A stretch of DNA of 64,000 nt from Chlorogloea sp. CCALA 695 (lineage in GTDB: Bacteria; Cyanobacteriota; Cyanobacteriia; Cyanobacteriales; Chroococcidiopsidaceae), in the NCBI RefSeq assembly GCF_003003885.1, contig NZ_PVWN01000008.1, positions 1 through 64,000 of the forward strand, in the 5' to 3' direction. This document shows, piece after piece, positions 26,176 through 35,221 of this stretch. Within the stretch, counting starts at the first letter, position 1. Each line of letters begins with the position of its first letter. Below the pieces are notes generated by a model, which made no database searches, was not told the origin of the DNA, and saw only the letters and a list, made by a program, of their open reading frames with translations. A program made the position numbers and the translations under genes.

Positions 26176-26814
26176 CTACGTTCCCGGTAATGTTCGCAAC
26201 CTTTGGCTTAAATGAGTGCGATCGCTTAAACTATGCAGCAAAGGGCCATTAGCGCCAAATTCTACCTTACTTACAGATCCCACCGGACACCCCAACCGAA
26301 AGCGGAAACGCCCCACATCAACACCGAGTAAGCTGCACAAAATAATCCTAATCGTTGCTTTGTGGGAAACAATCAAAATATTGCCGCTACTGTAACGCTG
26401 CTTGATTTCTTCAATTACAACTAAAGCACGACTTGCGATCGCAACGGCTAATTCTCCCCCTGTGGGCGGATACCACGCCGGATCTGCCGTCCAACGTATA
26501 TAGTCGTCGTGATATTCACTAGATACTGTTGCTACGGTTTTTCCTTCCCATTTGCCATAATCAATCTCTTTCAAACCGTCGCGTAATTCCAACTCTATAC
26601 CCAGTTTTTCGGCTAATGGTGTAGCTGTGGCGATCGCTCTTCGCATCGGACTTGCATAGATAGCCTGCCACTCTAAAGACTGGTAAGCCGCCGCAAACCC
26701 TTGTGCCATCTCAATTCCATCATCCGTTAGTTCGGGGTCAACAGAGCCACAAAAAGCATTGTTTAGACTGTATTCTGTCTGTCCGTGACGGAGTAAATAT
26801 AGAGTTAAAGTCAC
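26176..26814 (-). CDS. Histidine phosphatase family protein (phosphoglycerate mutase-like)
   Basis: Branch 1 histidine phosphatase with the phospho-histidine motif LYLLRHGQTEYSLNNAF right at the N-terminus and the second histidine in ILIVSHKATIRIIL. Glu in ELRDGLKEIDYGKWEG completes the active site. It has 212 residues from a GTG at 26814 preceded by AGGGGAA. The longer reading to 26955 would overlap the upstream gene and puts 47 unrelated residues before the catalytic strand, so it is rejected. The substrate is unknown; a sugar-phosphate phosphatase is likely. It follows a small conserved-looking ORF by 70 bases. Confidence 0.9.
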   Translation of the reverse strand: MTLTLYLLRHGQTEYSLNNAFCGSVDPELTDDGIEMAQGFAAAYQSLEWQAIYASPMRRAIATATPLAEKLGIELELRDGLKEIDYGKWEGKTVATVSSEYHDDYIRWTADPAWYPPTGGELAVAIASRALVVIEEIKQRYSSGNILIVSHKATIRIILCSLLGVDVGRFRFRLGCPVGSVSKVEFGANGPLLHSLSDRTHLSQRLRTLPGT

Positions 26815-26884
26815 TGTTCCCCTTTGTACAAAGTTTTTAATTGAAAAACCAACGTGAATGTTGAGAAGATTGTAACTTGTCTTT

Positions 26885-27139
26885 CTACCACTGCAAATAA
26901 GCCGATTTAGAACCTTGCTCTCGTCGAATTTTGCTGTCTTTTTCAAACCAAGCAATTATTTGTTTAGTTGTTAAATCCTCAATATTGACTGCATATTCTT
27001 GAGCAATATGTTTCAACAAATTTAATGACGAAACTGTAAGCCGTGTCAAAAATTTTTCGTTAGAAGCAAGCAGCGCTGCGTCTACCTGGGCTGAATCTTC
27101 TAGAGTCAAAAATTGTGATGATTGCGGTTGGGTATTCAT
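26885..27139 (-). CDS. Hypothetical 84-residue protein
   Basis: I do not recognise the family. The protein has no membrane segment or signal peptide. The middle part is predicted helical (KFLTRLTVSSLNLLKHIAQEY), then NIEDLTTKQIIAWFEKDSKIR, ending in a basic SKSAYLQW tail. It follows the lipoprotein gene by 14 bases and precedes the phosphatase gene by 70 bases on the same strand, so the three may form one transcript. Coding is supported by the tight spacing and by the composition. Confidence 0.7.
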   Translation of the reverse strand: MNTQPQSSQFLTLEDSAQVDAALLASNEKFLTRLTVSSLNLLKHIAQEYAVNIEDLTTKQIIAWFEKDSKIRREQGSKSAYLQW

Positions 27140-27153
27140 AAGTTCAATCTAAC

Positions 27154-28428
27154 TTAATCAAGTTTTGGGGCTATAGGGCTGGGTGTCTCTACTGGAATAT
27201 CAGTAGTTTCTGGTATTGAGGGTAAATTAGGGGCAGTCTTAATATTGGTACGGTCGAGACGATTAAAATAGTTTCCTATCTGTTTACTTCTTGACGGTTT
27301 AACTTCATCTGTTGAGGTTTCAGGGCTGGGTATGTCTGTAGGAATAGGTAGCGGTTCAATAAGTAGTTCAGGGCTGGGTGTTTCTGTTGGTAAGGTTTCA
27401 GGGCTGGGTATGTCTGTAGGAATAGGTAGCGGTTCAATAAGTGGTTCAGGGCTGCGTGTTTCCGTAGGAATAGGTAACGGCTCAATAAGTGGTTCAGATG
27501 TTCTCACAGTGTAATTTTGGTCAACAATTCCCCGCGCCTCGTCGGCGGATAATTTTCCTGTAACTAGCTGCGAAAGCGTATCTTTGCTCTTAGGTTCGTA
27601 AGTAATAGTTCTAATAGTGTTGTTAAAAACGTTTTTGACCGAGTTACCTTGACTATCGATAAATTCTAGTTGTACCCAGTTTTTACCTAGTTTGAAGCCT
27701 TGAAGATAAATACTTTGCCAACTATCTAAAACAAAACTGTAGTCGTTGATTGTGCAACGAATCCGCCAATCAGCAACATTGTTCTCTGTAGCAGTTAGGC
27801 GCAAAGGCGCATCAGTTAGATAAAAATCTAATAAAATAGGCTCCGCTCCGTAAGTACCTTTGGGGCGACTGTAGGTTAAAAGTGGCAGGGCTGAATCAGG
27901 ATTGTTATCTTGAGTCTTAGTAAAAACGTGAAATGTTGTTTGAGCATAAGCGCCAGCATTTTTAAAGCTTTCATGCCAAGGACGAGCCGCAAAAACGCGC
28001 AAGGTATGAGTACCAGGGTCTAAACCCTCCAGTATCAAAGGCTTATTTGGGTCATAAACAGCTATGTAGGGCTGATTGTCAAGAATCACGTGCAGATGTG
28101 GGCCTAACTCTAATTGGGAATCTTTAAATATAGATAAGTCCTGCACTTGCAAACTTACTTCAATTTTATCGTCTTGAAATACAGCATTAGCTTCGGGACT
28201 AACTATAGTTACTTGTGGCTGATAAATCTCCATTTCTCGCCGCAGAGTTTGAATTACTGATGGAGGAGAAACTTCCACTATGTCTCCAGGGGCAATAGTA
28301 TTACTGCTTTTTGCAAGCACTGTCGTTGTTCCATTGCCTCTACTACAACTTACCGTACTTAATAATGCGATCGCTATTAAGGCAATCCTAAACGCTCTAC
28401 CTAATTTCTGCCCCAATCTACCTAGCAC
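27154..28428 (-). CDS. Lipoprotein with in-frame Pro-rich repeats, function unknown
   Basis: 424 residues. The N-terminus has basic residues, a hydrophobic stretch and a lipobox ending LLSTVSC, so it is exported and lipidated. About 75-175 is an Ig-like region with GPHLHVILDNQPYIAVYD and LDPGTHTLRVFAARPWHESFKN, resembling cyanobacterial secreted proteins of unknown role. The C-terminal third (about 310-371) is a proline/glutamate repeat region built of LIEPLPIPT and SPE blocks, then a basic tail. The repeats suggest a flexible spacer, perhaps through peptidoglycan. It is the first gene of the trio with the 84-residue ORF and the phosphatase. Confidence 0.82.
   Translation of the reverse strand: MLGRLGQKLGRAFRIALIAIALLSTVSCSRGNGTTTVLAKSSNTIAPGDIVEVSPPSVIQTLRREMEIYQPQVTIVSPEANAVFQDDKIEVSLQVQDLSIFKDSQLELGPHLHVILDNQPYIAVYDPNKPLILEGLDPGTHTLRVFAARPWHESFKNAGAYAQTTFHVFTKTQDNNPDSALPLLTYSRPKGTYGAEPILLDFYLTDAPLRLTATENNVADWRIRCTINDYSFVLDSWQSIYLQGFKLGKNWVQLEFIDSQGNSVKNVFNNTIRTITYEPKSKDTLSQLVTGKLSADEARGIVDQNYTVRTSEPLIEPLPIPTETRSPEPLIEPLPIPTDIPSPETLPTETPSPELLIEPLPIPTDIPSPETSTDEVKPSRSKQIGNYFNRLDRTNIKTAPNLPSIPETTDIPVETPSPIAPKLD
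27318..27500 (-). repeat. 48-base in-frame tandem repeat in the lipoprotein gene
   Basis: About three copies of a 48-base unit, one of them interrupted by a shorter 30-base block, encode SPEPLIEPLPIPT(D/E)(I/T)(P/R). The unit lengths are multiples of three, so copy-number change keeps the frame. Copies differ by a few bases. Confidence 0.8.
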
Positions 28429-28820
28429 TCTAAGTTCTCCTTAGCTATCAACATTATTGATATTTGTTGCTTTCCATCATCTTAAACGCCGATCACTGCT
28501 ATGTAACCAGCGAAAATCACCCCCCAAAGGTAAATTTTTACAACAACTCTAGAAAATCCTCTTGACTTTTTCTCAAAAAGTTAAATTATCTGGGCAAAAA
28601 AAAGTACGATCGCCTCGGACTTTGAATTATTGTTAACAAACCCTTAAAACACCTACAGTTAAGGCTCTATAATTCACGGAGAAAGCAAATTTACATCATC
28701 GCTGCTGGCGACTGTAAAGCTGTGGGTGCAAATCCTAAAAAGAGCTTCCTCAGTCAAAAGTCAAAAGGTAGTTGGTAATGTTTATAATTCCTGGTTCCTT
28801 GTCTAGAGAGGAGAGTCTGA
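28429..28820 (+). promoter_or_regulatory. psaA upstream region
   Basis: 392 bases without an ORF separate divergent genes. TATAAT at 28668-28673 is a consensus -10 about 150 bases before psaA. The -35 (TAAAAC at 28645) is weak, common for light-regulated promoters. Two GTTAACAAA/CTTAAAACA-like half-sites at 28632-28651 loosely resemble the HLR1 direct repeat bound by RpaB upstream of photosystem I genes; this is tentative. A long leader of about 150 bases follows. Confidence 0.5.
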
Positions 28821-31079
28821 ATGACGATAAGTCCTCCTGAGCGAGAGGAGAAAAAAGTAAGAGTTGTTGTTGATGTAGATCCAGTTCCTACTTCTTTCGA
28901 GAAGTGGGCGCAACCAGGTCACTTCGACCGCACCTTATCTAGAGGCCCAAAAACCACCACTTGGATTTGGAACCTCCACGCCCTCGCTCATGATTTTGAT
29001 ACTCACACGAGTGACTTAGAAGATATATCCCGTAAAGTCTTTGCTGCCCACTTCGGCCACCTGGCGGTAGTGTTCCTATGGATTAGCGGGATGGAGTTTC
29101 ATGGCGCTCGATTTTCAAATTATGAAGCGTGGTTAGTAGACCCCTTAAACATCAAACCTAGCGCTCAAGTAGTTTGGCCCATTGTTGGTCAAGACATCTT
29201 AAACGCCGATGTGGGCGGTGGCTTCCATGGTATTCAAATTACCTCCGGCTTATTCCATGTATGGCGGGCTGCGGGTTTTACAAGTACATTTCAACTTTAC
29301 GTAACTGCCATTGGCGGTTTGGTGGCAGCAGCATTAATGCTGTTTGCTGGTTGGTTCCACTATCACAAACGCGCTCCCAAACTGGAATGGTTCCAGAATG
29401 TAGAGTCGATGTTGAACCACCATCTAGCAGGCTTACTCGGTTTGGGTTGCCTATCTTGGGCTGGTCATCAAATTCACGTTGCTTTACCAGTAAACAAGCT
29501 ATTAGACGCGGGTGTGGCTCCGGGAGATATTCCCTTGCCCCACGAGTTCATCTTGAACAGTCGTTTAATGGCAGAGTTGTATCCTAGTTTTGCCCAAGGG
29601 TTAACACCTTTTTGGACGCTCAATTGGGGTCAATATGCTGACTTCCTGACTTTTAAAGGTGGTCTAAATCCACAAACAGGCGGTTTGTGGTTGACCGATA
29701 CAGCACACCATCACCTAGCGTTGGCGGTGCTATTCTTGGTCGCTGGTCATATGTACCGCACTAATTGGGGTATAGGACACAGCATTAGAGAAATTCTCGA
29801 AAATCATAAAGGGCCCTTCACAGGCGACGGTCATAGAGGTTTATATGAAAATATGACTACCTCTTGGCATGCTCAGTTGGGAGTAAACCTAGCAATGTTG
29901 GGTTCGGTAACGATTATCGTGGCGCATCATATGTACGCGATGCCTCCGTATCCGTATATAGCAATAGATTACGCTACGCAGCTATCGATATTTACCCACC
30001 ATATGTGGATTGGCGCTTTCTTCATTGTTGGAGGAGCCGCCCACGCTACGATCTTTATGGTGCGAGATTACGATCCAGTCGTAAACCGTAACAACGTTTT
30101 AGACCGAGTGCTACGTCACAGAGACGCGATTATCTCCCACTTGAACTGGGTATGTATGTTCTTGGGCTTCCACAGTTTCGGGTTGTACGTTCATAACGAC
30201 ACCATGCAAGCTTTGGGTCGTCCTCAAGATATGTTCTCGGATACAGCAATTCAATTGCAGCCTGTATTCGCACAGTTCATTCAAAACATTCAAACTTTAG
30301 CTCCAGGAACAACGGCTCCAAACCAGTTAGAACCTGTTAGCTACGTCTGGGGTGGTGGAATTGTAGCGGTAGGTGGCAAAATTGCCATGATGCCGATGGC
30401 ATTGGGTACGGCGGACTTCATGATCCACCACATTCACGCTTTCCAAATTCACGTCACAGTCTTAATTCTCCTCAAGGGCTTCTTATTTGCTCGTAACTCC
30501 CGCTTGATTCCAGATAAGGCGAACTTGGGTTTCCGGTTCCCTTGCGACGGACCAGGACGGGGCGGCACTTGCCAAGTATCCGGTTGGGATCACGTATTCC
30601 TAGGTTTATTTTGGATGTTCAACACTATTGCGATCGCCGTTTACCACTTTAGTTGGAAAATGCAGTCGGATGTGTGGGGGACGATAGATGCCGATGGAAC
30701 TATAGCGCATATCACTGGAGGCAACTTTGCCCAGAGTGCCATCAACATTAACGGTTGGTTGCGCGACTACCAGTGGGCGCAGGCAGCGCAAGTAATTCAG
30801 TCCTACGGCACATCTCTATCAGCCTACGGCTTGATATTCTTAGGCGCTCACTTTGTTTGGGCATTTAGTTTAATGTTCTTGTTTAGCGGTCGCGGCTACT
30901 GGCAAGAACTAATCGAATCAATTGTTTGGGCGCATAATAAGCTGAATTTTTCCCCAGCAATTCAACCCCGCGCTCTGAGTATTATTCAGGGTCGAGCGGT
31001 GGGAGTGGCGCATTTCCTCTTAGGAGCGATCGTCACTATCTGGGCTTTCTTTGAAGCTCGGATTATCTCGGTAGGTTAG
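28821..31079 (+). CDS. psaA: Photosystem I P700 apoprotein A1
   Basis: Core subunit of photosystem I in the thylakoid membrane; with PsaB it binds P700, the electron-transfer chlorophylls and the 4Fe-4S cluster FX. 752 residues with 11 membrane helices. The FX-binding loop [23 protein letters not shown] has both cysteines. Many conserved histidines are present (e.g. [21 protein letters not shown]). The ribosome site AGAGAGGAGAG lies before the ATG. It is followed by psaB after 76 bases in the standard psaAB operon. Confidence 0.99.
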   Translation: MTISPPEREEKKVRVVVDVDPVPTSFEKWAQPGHFDRTLSRGPKTTTWIWNLHALAHDFDTHTSDLEDISRKVFAAHFGHLAVVFLWISGMEFHGARFSNYEAWLVDPLNIKPSAQVVWPIVGQDILNADVGGGFHGIQITSGLFHVWRAAGFTSTFQLYVTAIGGLVAAALMLFAGWFHYHKRAPKLEWFQNVESMLNHHLAGLLGLGCLSWAGHQIHVALPVNKLLDAGVAPGDIPLPHEFILNSRLMAELYPSFAQGLTPFWTLNWGQYADFLTFKGGLNPQTGGLWLTDTAHHHLALAVLFLVAGHMYRTNWGIGHSIREILENHKGPFTGDGHRGLYENMTTSWHAQLGVNLAMLGSVTIIVAHHMYAMPPYPYIAIDYATQLSIFTHHMWIGAFFIVGGAAHATIFMVRDYDPVVNRNNVLDRVLRHRDAIISHLNWVCMFLGFHSFGLYVHNDTMQALGRPQDMFSDTAIQLQPVFAQFIQNIQTLAPGTTAPNQLEPVSYVWGGGIVAVGGKIAMMPMALGTADFMIHHIHAFQIHVTVLILLKGFLFARNSRLIPDKANLGFRFPCDGPGRGGTCQVSGWDHVFLGLFWMFNTIAIAVYHFSWKMQSDVWGTIDADGTIAHITGGNFAQSAININGWLRDYQWAQAAQVIQSYGTSLSAYGLIFLGAHFVWAFSLMFLFSGRGYWQELIESIVWAHNKLNFSPAIQPRALSIIQGRAVGVAHFLLGAIVTIWAFFEARIISVG

Positions 31080-31084
31080 CGGTC

Positions 31085-31130
31085 AGCGTTCAGGGGTCAG
31101 CATTTCAGCAAGTGCAGGCAACTGAACGCT
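31085..31130 (+). other. Intercistronic stem between psaA and psaB
   Basis: AGCGTTCAG (31085-31093) and CTGAACGCT (31122-31130) form a perfect nine-pair stem with a 28-base loop, ending 25 bases before psaB. There is no U-run. It could affect processing, stability or translation of the psaAB mRNA. Confidence 0.5.
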
Positions 31131-31155
31131 CAATGGAAGCAAATTCATAAAACCT

Positions 31156-33369
31156 ATGGCAACAAAATTTCCAAAATTTAGCCAGGATCTTGCCCAAGAT
31201 CCGACAACTCGTCGGCTCTGGTACGGGATTGCTACAGGCAACGACTTTGAGAGCCACGATGGCATGACAGAAGAAAATCTTTACCAAAAGATTTTCGCAA
31301 CTCACTTTGGTCATGTGGCAATCATCTTCCTGTGGACCTCTAGCCTCCTGTTCCACGTAGCTTGGCAAGGCAACTTTGAACAATGGATTAAAGATCCCCT
31401 CAACGTCCGTCCGATTGCTCATGCGATTTGGGATCCTCACTTTGGTAAAGCCGCAGTAGATGCCTTTACTCAGGCTGGGGCGACCTATCCAGTTAATATT
31501 GCTTATTCTGGTGTGTACCACTGGTGGTACACAATTGGGATGCGGACAAACAACGAACTGTATACAGGTGCAGTGGGTTTATTACTAATAGCAGCAGTAT
31601 TTCTGTTTGCTGGTTGGCTCCACTTACAACCAAAGTTCCGTCCTAGTTTGTCTTGGTTTAAGAGTGCCGAGCCACGCTTGAATCACCACTTAGCAGGTTT
31701 GTTTGGAGTTAGTTCTTTAGCTTGGGCTGGTCACTTAGTCCACGTTGCTATCCCCGAATCTCGCGGACAGCACGTAGGTTGGGACAACTTCTTAACAACT
31801 TTGCCTCACCCCGCAGGCTTGCGTCCTTTCTTTACTGGTGATTGGGGTGTTTACGCCCAAAATCCAGATACCGCAGGTCAAATATTTAGCACGTCAGAAG
31901 GTGCTGGTACAGCAATTCTTACCTTTTTAGGTGGATTCCACCCTCAGACTAAATCGCTGTGGCTGACCGATATGGCTCACCACCACTTAGCGATCGCAGT
32001 AATTTTTATTATTGCGGGTCACCAGTACCGCACCAACTTCGGCATTGGTCACAGCATTAAAGAAATGCTCAATGCCAAGAACTTCTTTGGCGTTAAGACT
32101 GAAGGTCAATTCAACTTGCCTCACCAAGGCTTGTACGACACCTACAACAACTCGCTCCACTTTCAGTTGTCTATTCACTTAGCAGCTTTAGGTACAGCAC
32201 TATCGTTAGTAGCGCAACATATGTACGCCTTGCCTCCCTATGCTTTTATAGGGCAGGATTTCACAACCCAAGCAGCTTTATACACCCATCACCAGTACAT
32301 TGCTGGATTCTTGATGGTAGGAGCTTTCGCCCATGCTGGAATCTTCTGGGTGCGCGATTATGACTCCGAACAAAATAAAGGCAACGTCTTAGACCGGGTA
32401 CTGAAGCATAAAGAAGCGATTATTTCTCACCTCAGTTGGGTGTCGCTATTCTTGGGTTTTCATACTTTAGGTTTGTACGTCCACAACGATGTAGTAGTGG
32501 CTTTCGGTACTCCTGAAAAGCAAATCCTCATCGAGCCAGTGTTTGCCCAGTTCATTCAAGGCGCTCACGGTAAGGTATTGTACGGTTTTGACACCCTACT
32601 ATCTAACCCTGATAGCATCGCTTCTACGGCGGGTGCGGCTTGGCTACCTGGTTGGTTAGATGCCATTAATAACGGTACTAACTCTTTATTCTTGACAATT
32701 GGACCTGGCGATTTCCTCGTCCACCACGCTTTTGCACTCGGTATTCATACTACCGTGTTGATTTTGGTCAAAGGGGCTTTGGATGCGCGTGGTTCTAAGC
32801 TGATGCCCGATAAAAAGGACTTCGGTTACTCCTTCCCTTGCGATGGCCCTGGTCGTGGCGGTACTTGCGATATTTCAGCGTGGGATGCTTTCTACCTTGC
32901 TATGTTCTGGATGCTCAACACTATTGGTTGGGTGACCTTCTACTGGCATTGGAAACATTTGGGGGTATGGCAAGGCAACGTCGCTCAGTTTAACGAGTCG
33001 TCAACTTATTTGATGGGTTGGCTAAGAGATTATCTCTGGCTGTACTCGGCTCAGTTGATCAACGGTTACAACCCTTACGGGATGAATAACTTGGCTGTCT
33101 GGTCGTGGATGTTCTTGTTTGGACACCTAGTTTGGGCAACAGGATTCATGTTCTTGATCTCCTGGAGAGGGTACTGGCAAGAGTTGATTGAAACTCTAGT
33201 TTGGGCGCACGAGCGGACACCGCTTGCTAACTTAATTCGCTGGAAAGACAAGCCCGTTGCTATGTCTATTGTTCAAGGTCGTTTGATTGGACTTGCTCAC
33301 TTTACAGTTGGTTATGTCTTAACTTACGCAGCCTTCTTGATTGCTTCAACTGCTGGTAAATTTGGTTGA
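31156..33369 (+). CDS. psaB: Photosystem I P700 apoprotein A2
   Basis: The second core subunit of photosystem I, homologous to PsaA. 737 residues with 11 membrane helices. The FX loop [23 protein letters not shown] has both cysteines. The C-terminal helix ends with [11 protein letters not shown]. The region around [21 protein letters not shown] is conserved for chlorophyll binding. It is transcribed with psaA and followed by an intrinsic terminator at 33401-33432. Confidence 0.99.
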   Translation: MATKFPKFSQDLAQDPTTRRLWYGIATGNDFESHDGMTEENLYQKIFATHFGHVAIIFLWTSSLLFHVAWQGNFEQWIKDPLNVRPIAHAIWDPHFGKAAVDAFTQAGATYPVNIAYSGVYHWWYTIGMRTNNELYTGAVGLLLIAAVFLFAGWLHLQPKFRPSLSWFKSAEPRLNHHLAGLFGVSSLAWAGHLVHVAIPESRGQHVGWDNFLTTLPHPAGLRPFFTGDWGVYAQNPDTAGQIFSTSEGAGTAILTFLGGFHPQTKSLWLTDMAHHHLAIAVIFIIAGHQYRTNFGIGHSIKEMLNAKNFFGVKTEGQFNLPHQGLYDTYNNSLHFQLSIHLAALGTALSLVAQHMYALPPYAFIGQDFTTQAALYTHHQYIAGFLMVGAFAHAGIFWVRDYDSEQNKGNVLDRVLKHKEAIISHLSWVSLFLGFHTLGLYVHNDVVVAFGTPEKQILIEPVFAQFIQGAHGKVLYGFDTLLSNPDSIASTAGAAWLPGWLDAINNGTNSLFLTIGPGDFLVHHAFALGIHTTVLILVKGALDARGSKLMPDKKDFGYSFPCDGPGRGGTCDISAWDAFYLAMFWMLNTIGWVTFYWHWKHLGVWQGNVAQFNESSTYLMGWLRDYLWLYSAQLINGYNPYGMNNLAVWSWMFLFGHLVWATGFMFLISWRGYWQELIETLVWAHERTPLANLIRWKDKPVAMSIVQGRLIGLAHFTVGYVLTYAAFLIASTAGKFG

Positions 33370-33400
33370 TAGTTTCAATTAAAGTGTAGTTGAATAAATC

Positions 33401-33432
33401 AAATCCCCTGCCTAACGGTGGGGGATTTTTTT
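33401..33432 (+). terminator. psaAB terminator
   Basis: AAATCCCC (33401-33408) pairs with GGGGATTT (33421-33428) and is followed by a run of T to 33432. It lies 32 bases after the psaB stop. Confidence 0.88.
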
Positions 33433-33526
33433 AGGAATGAACCGAGTTTGCGAAGGGTTTAGAGCGTGAAAGTTAAGATGATATTGGAAGTTACTTTTGA
33501 GTTCAGGTATCAAATCTGAGGTTTAT

Positions 33527-34138
33527 ATGATTCAAGCTTTACCTAAAATAGTAAGTTTTGAGGAATTTATAGATGAGAAACCTAGCATCGGTCATTATGA
33601 ACTACATAATGGGGTAATAGTTGAGATGTCGCAACCATTAGGCGAACATGAAGAGATCGTTGTATTTTTGGCTGAGAGATTCACCTTAGAATATAGTCGT
33701 CTTAACTTGCCCTACGGTATTCCCAAAACAGTTTTAATTAAACCACTTGAAAGCGAAACCGCTTACTCGCCAGATGTACTGTTATTAAACCGTCCTAATT
33801 TAGCAACAGAACCCAGATGGAAGAATCAATCGACAGTTAGTTATGCAGAATCAATTCCATTATTAGTAGAAGTTGTAAGTACCAATTGGCGCGATGATTA
33901 CTTAAATAAAGCCGGTGATTATGAAAAAATGGGGATTCTTGAATACTGGATTGTTGATTATCTTGGTTTAGGTGGAAGGCGGTTTATTGGCAATCCTAAG
34001 CAACCAACTATTTCAATTTATCAACTCGTGGAAGGGGAATATCAAGTTAGTCAGTTTAGAAAAAGCGATCGCATTTTATCACCAACGTTCCCCCAATTAA
34101 ATTTAACTGCTCAAGAGATTTTTGCTGCTGGTTTATGA
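33527..34138 (+). CDS. Uma2-family (PD-(D/E)XK-like) endonuclease
   Basis: A complete Uma2/DUF820 family member, 203 residues from the ATG at 33527. TGAGG lies 6-7 bases upstream; a TTG at 33497 would add ten unrelated residues. Motifs are YELHNGVIVEMSQP (about 27-40), YSPDVLLLNRP (PD motif), IPLLVEVVSTNWRDDYLNKAGDYE (E-x-V strand and the K-containing helix) and ILEYWIVDYLG. The C-terminus FPQLNLTAQEIFAAG is the usual family end. The role is unknown. It is distantly related to the truncated copy at 2484-2999. Confidence 0.92.
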   Translation: MIQALPKIVSFEEFIDEKPSIGHYELHNGVIVEMSQPLGEHEEIVVFLAERFTLEYSRLNLPYGIPKTVLIKPLESETAYSPDVLLLNRPNLATEPRWKNQSTVSYAESIPLLVEVVSTNWRDDYLNKAGDYEKMGILEYWIVDYLGLGGRRFIGNPKQPTISIYQLVEGEYQVSQFRKSDRILSPTFPQLNLTAQEIFAAGL

Positions 34139-34272
34139 GTTCTTAAAGATAAAGTTTAAACAAATGTATAAATTCACAGCCAATTGATAACTAAGGCATG
34201 ATTTGTAGTTAAAAATGGTTTCATTTTCATAACTCACCTTGTATATTAAATGTAATCATATAGAGTTTATTT

Positions 34273-35199
34273 ATGACATTGGTGTTCTTTATACATGGCG
34301 TTGCCACAAAAGATGCCGGATATTCAAGAAAATTAGAAGCTTTAATCAGAGAAGAATTTAACAAAAAAGACAAGCCTCTCCCTCACTTCTACGCCAGCTT
34401 TTGGGGCAATATTTTGAAGCAAACGGGGCAGATTTGGAACTGGGTTCATCAGGATTTGCAAGATTTTAAAAAAATCCATCCAAACGTTGATGTAAAAGAT
34501 ATTTTTCGCTATCAAGAATTCAGGCAAGACTTTATTTCTGAATTTTTTGGAGATATTCTTACTTACTTCAATACGGAGCGAGGCAGAAAAATTAGAGAAT
34601 TGATCGCTCAAGGATTAGCTGATTTTATAAAAACATTTCCTCAAGAGGAGGAGTTACACATTATTACTCACTCTCTTGGTAGTGTGGTTTTATGGGACGT
34701 TTTGTTTTCAGAAAAATTTGAGCTAGACGACCCAGCTTATGAGATTCGCGCCATGATTGAGTCACTAAATATTGATAGGAAGGAGCAAAAAACCTATTTG
34801 AAAAGCATTACTACTATGGGTTCGCCTATCTTATTTTTTAATATGATGCTGAATATTAGTTCGGTGAAAATCAAAGATTTTACGGAAAAATATTATCATC
34901 AACCTTTAAGATGGCTGAATATTATTCATTCTTCAGATATCATTGCCTACCCCCTTAAAGCTAGTATCAACGCTGGTTCAATACCTACAATCTTTTTTCG
35001 TGATAAGTATATTTGGGCTGATGCTAATGGAGCAGAAAGAGGAGCGCGGACTTTTGGTCAAGCTCATGCAGCAATGGCGATAGGCGTATCTGATGGTCAT
35101 GGTTACTACTGGGGAAGCTCTGGTACAGCCCGTTTAGTAGCTGCTAATATTTTGGGTGACTGTAGTGCAATAGATTCAGCACTGATTGACAATAGTTAA
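34273..35199 (+). CDS. Alpha/beta-hydrolase-like protein of unknown function
   Basis: 308 residues, probably soluble. It begins directly with the beta strand and oxyanion loop TLVFFIHGVATKDAGYSRKL. The nucleophile elbow is ITHSLGSVVLWD (about 133-144), with Ser in H-S-L-G. A candidate acid and histidine lie near SDIIAYPL (about 219) and in SDGHGYYWGS (about 275). There are no signal peptide or membrane helices. The layout resembles lipase/esterase-like proteins of defence-associated or housekeeping types, but I cannot name the family. It is isolated: 134 bases after the Uma2 gene and convergent with the next. Confidence 0.75.
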   Translation: MTLVFFIHGVATKDAGYSRKLEALIREEFNKKDKPLPHFYASFWGNILKQTGQIWNWVHQDLQDFKKIHPNVDVKDIFRYQEFRQDFISEFFGDILTYFNTERGRKIRELIAQGLADFIKTFPQEEELHIITHSLGSVVLWDVLFSEKFELDDPAYEIRAMIESLNIDRKEQKTYLKSITTMGSPILFFNMMLNISSVKIKDFTEKYYHQPLRWLNIIHSSDIIAYPLKASINAGSIPTIFFRDKYIWADANGAERGARTFGQAHAAMAIGVSDGHGYYWGSSGTARLVAANILGDCSAIDSALIDNS

Positions 35200-35221
35200 G
35201 AAGTCGCAAATCTAAAAAACT

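Noticed and set aside
26815-26955. N-terminal extension of the histidine phosphatase
   Set aside because: It overlaps the upstream 84-residue gene and precedes the catalytic RHG strand by 47 unrelated residues; the GTG at 26814 has a good ribosome site.
27318-27500. Possible CRISPR array
   Set aside because: Repeats are in frame within a coding sequence, contiguous without unique spacers, and lie in a lipoprotein gene.
28674-28820. Riboswitch in the psaA leader
   Set aside because: No conserved riboswitch core was found; only a long AT-rich leader.
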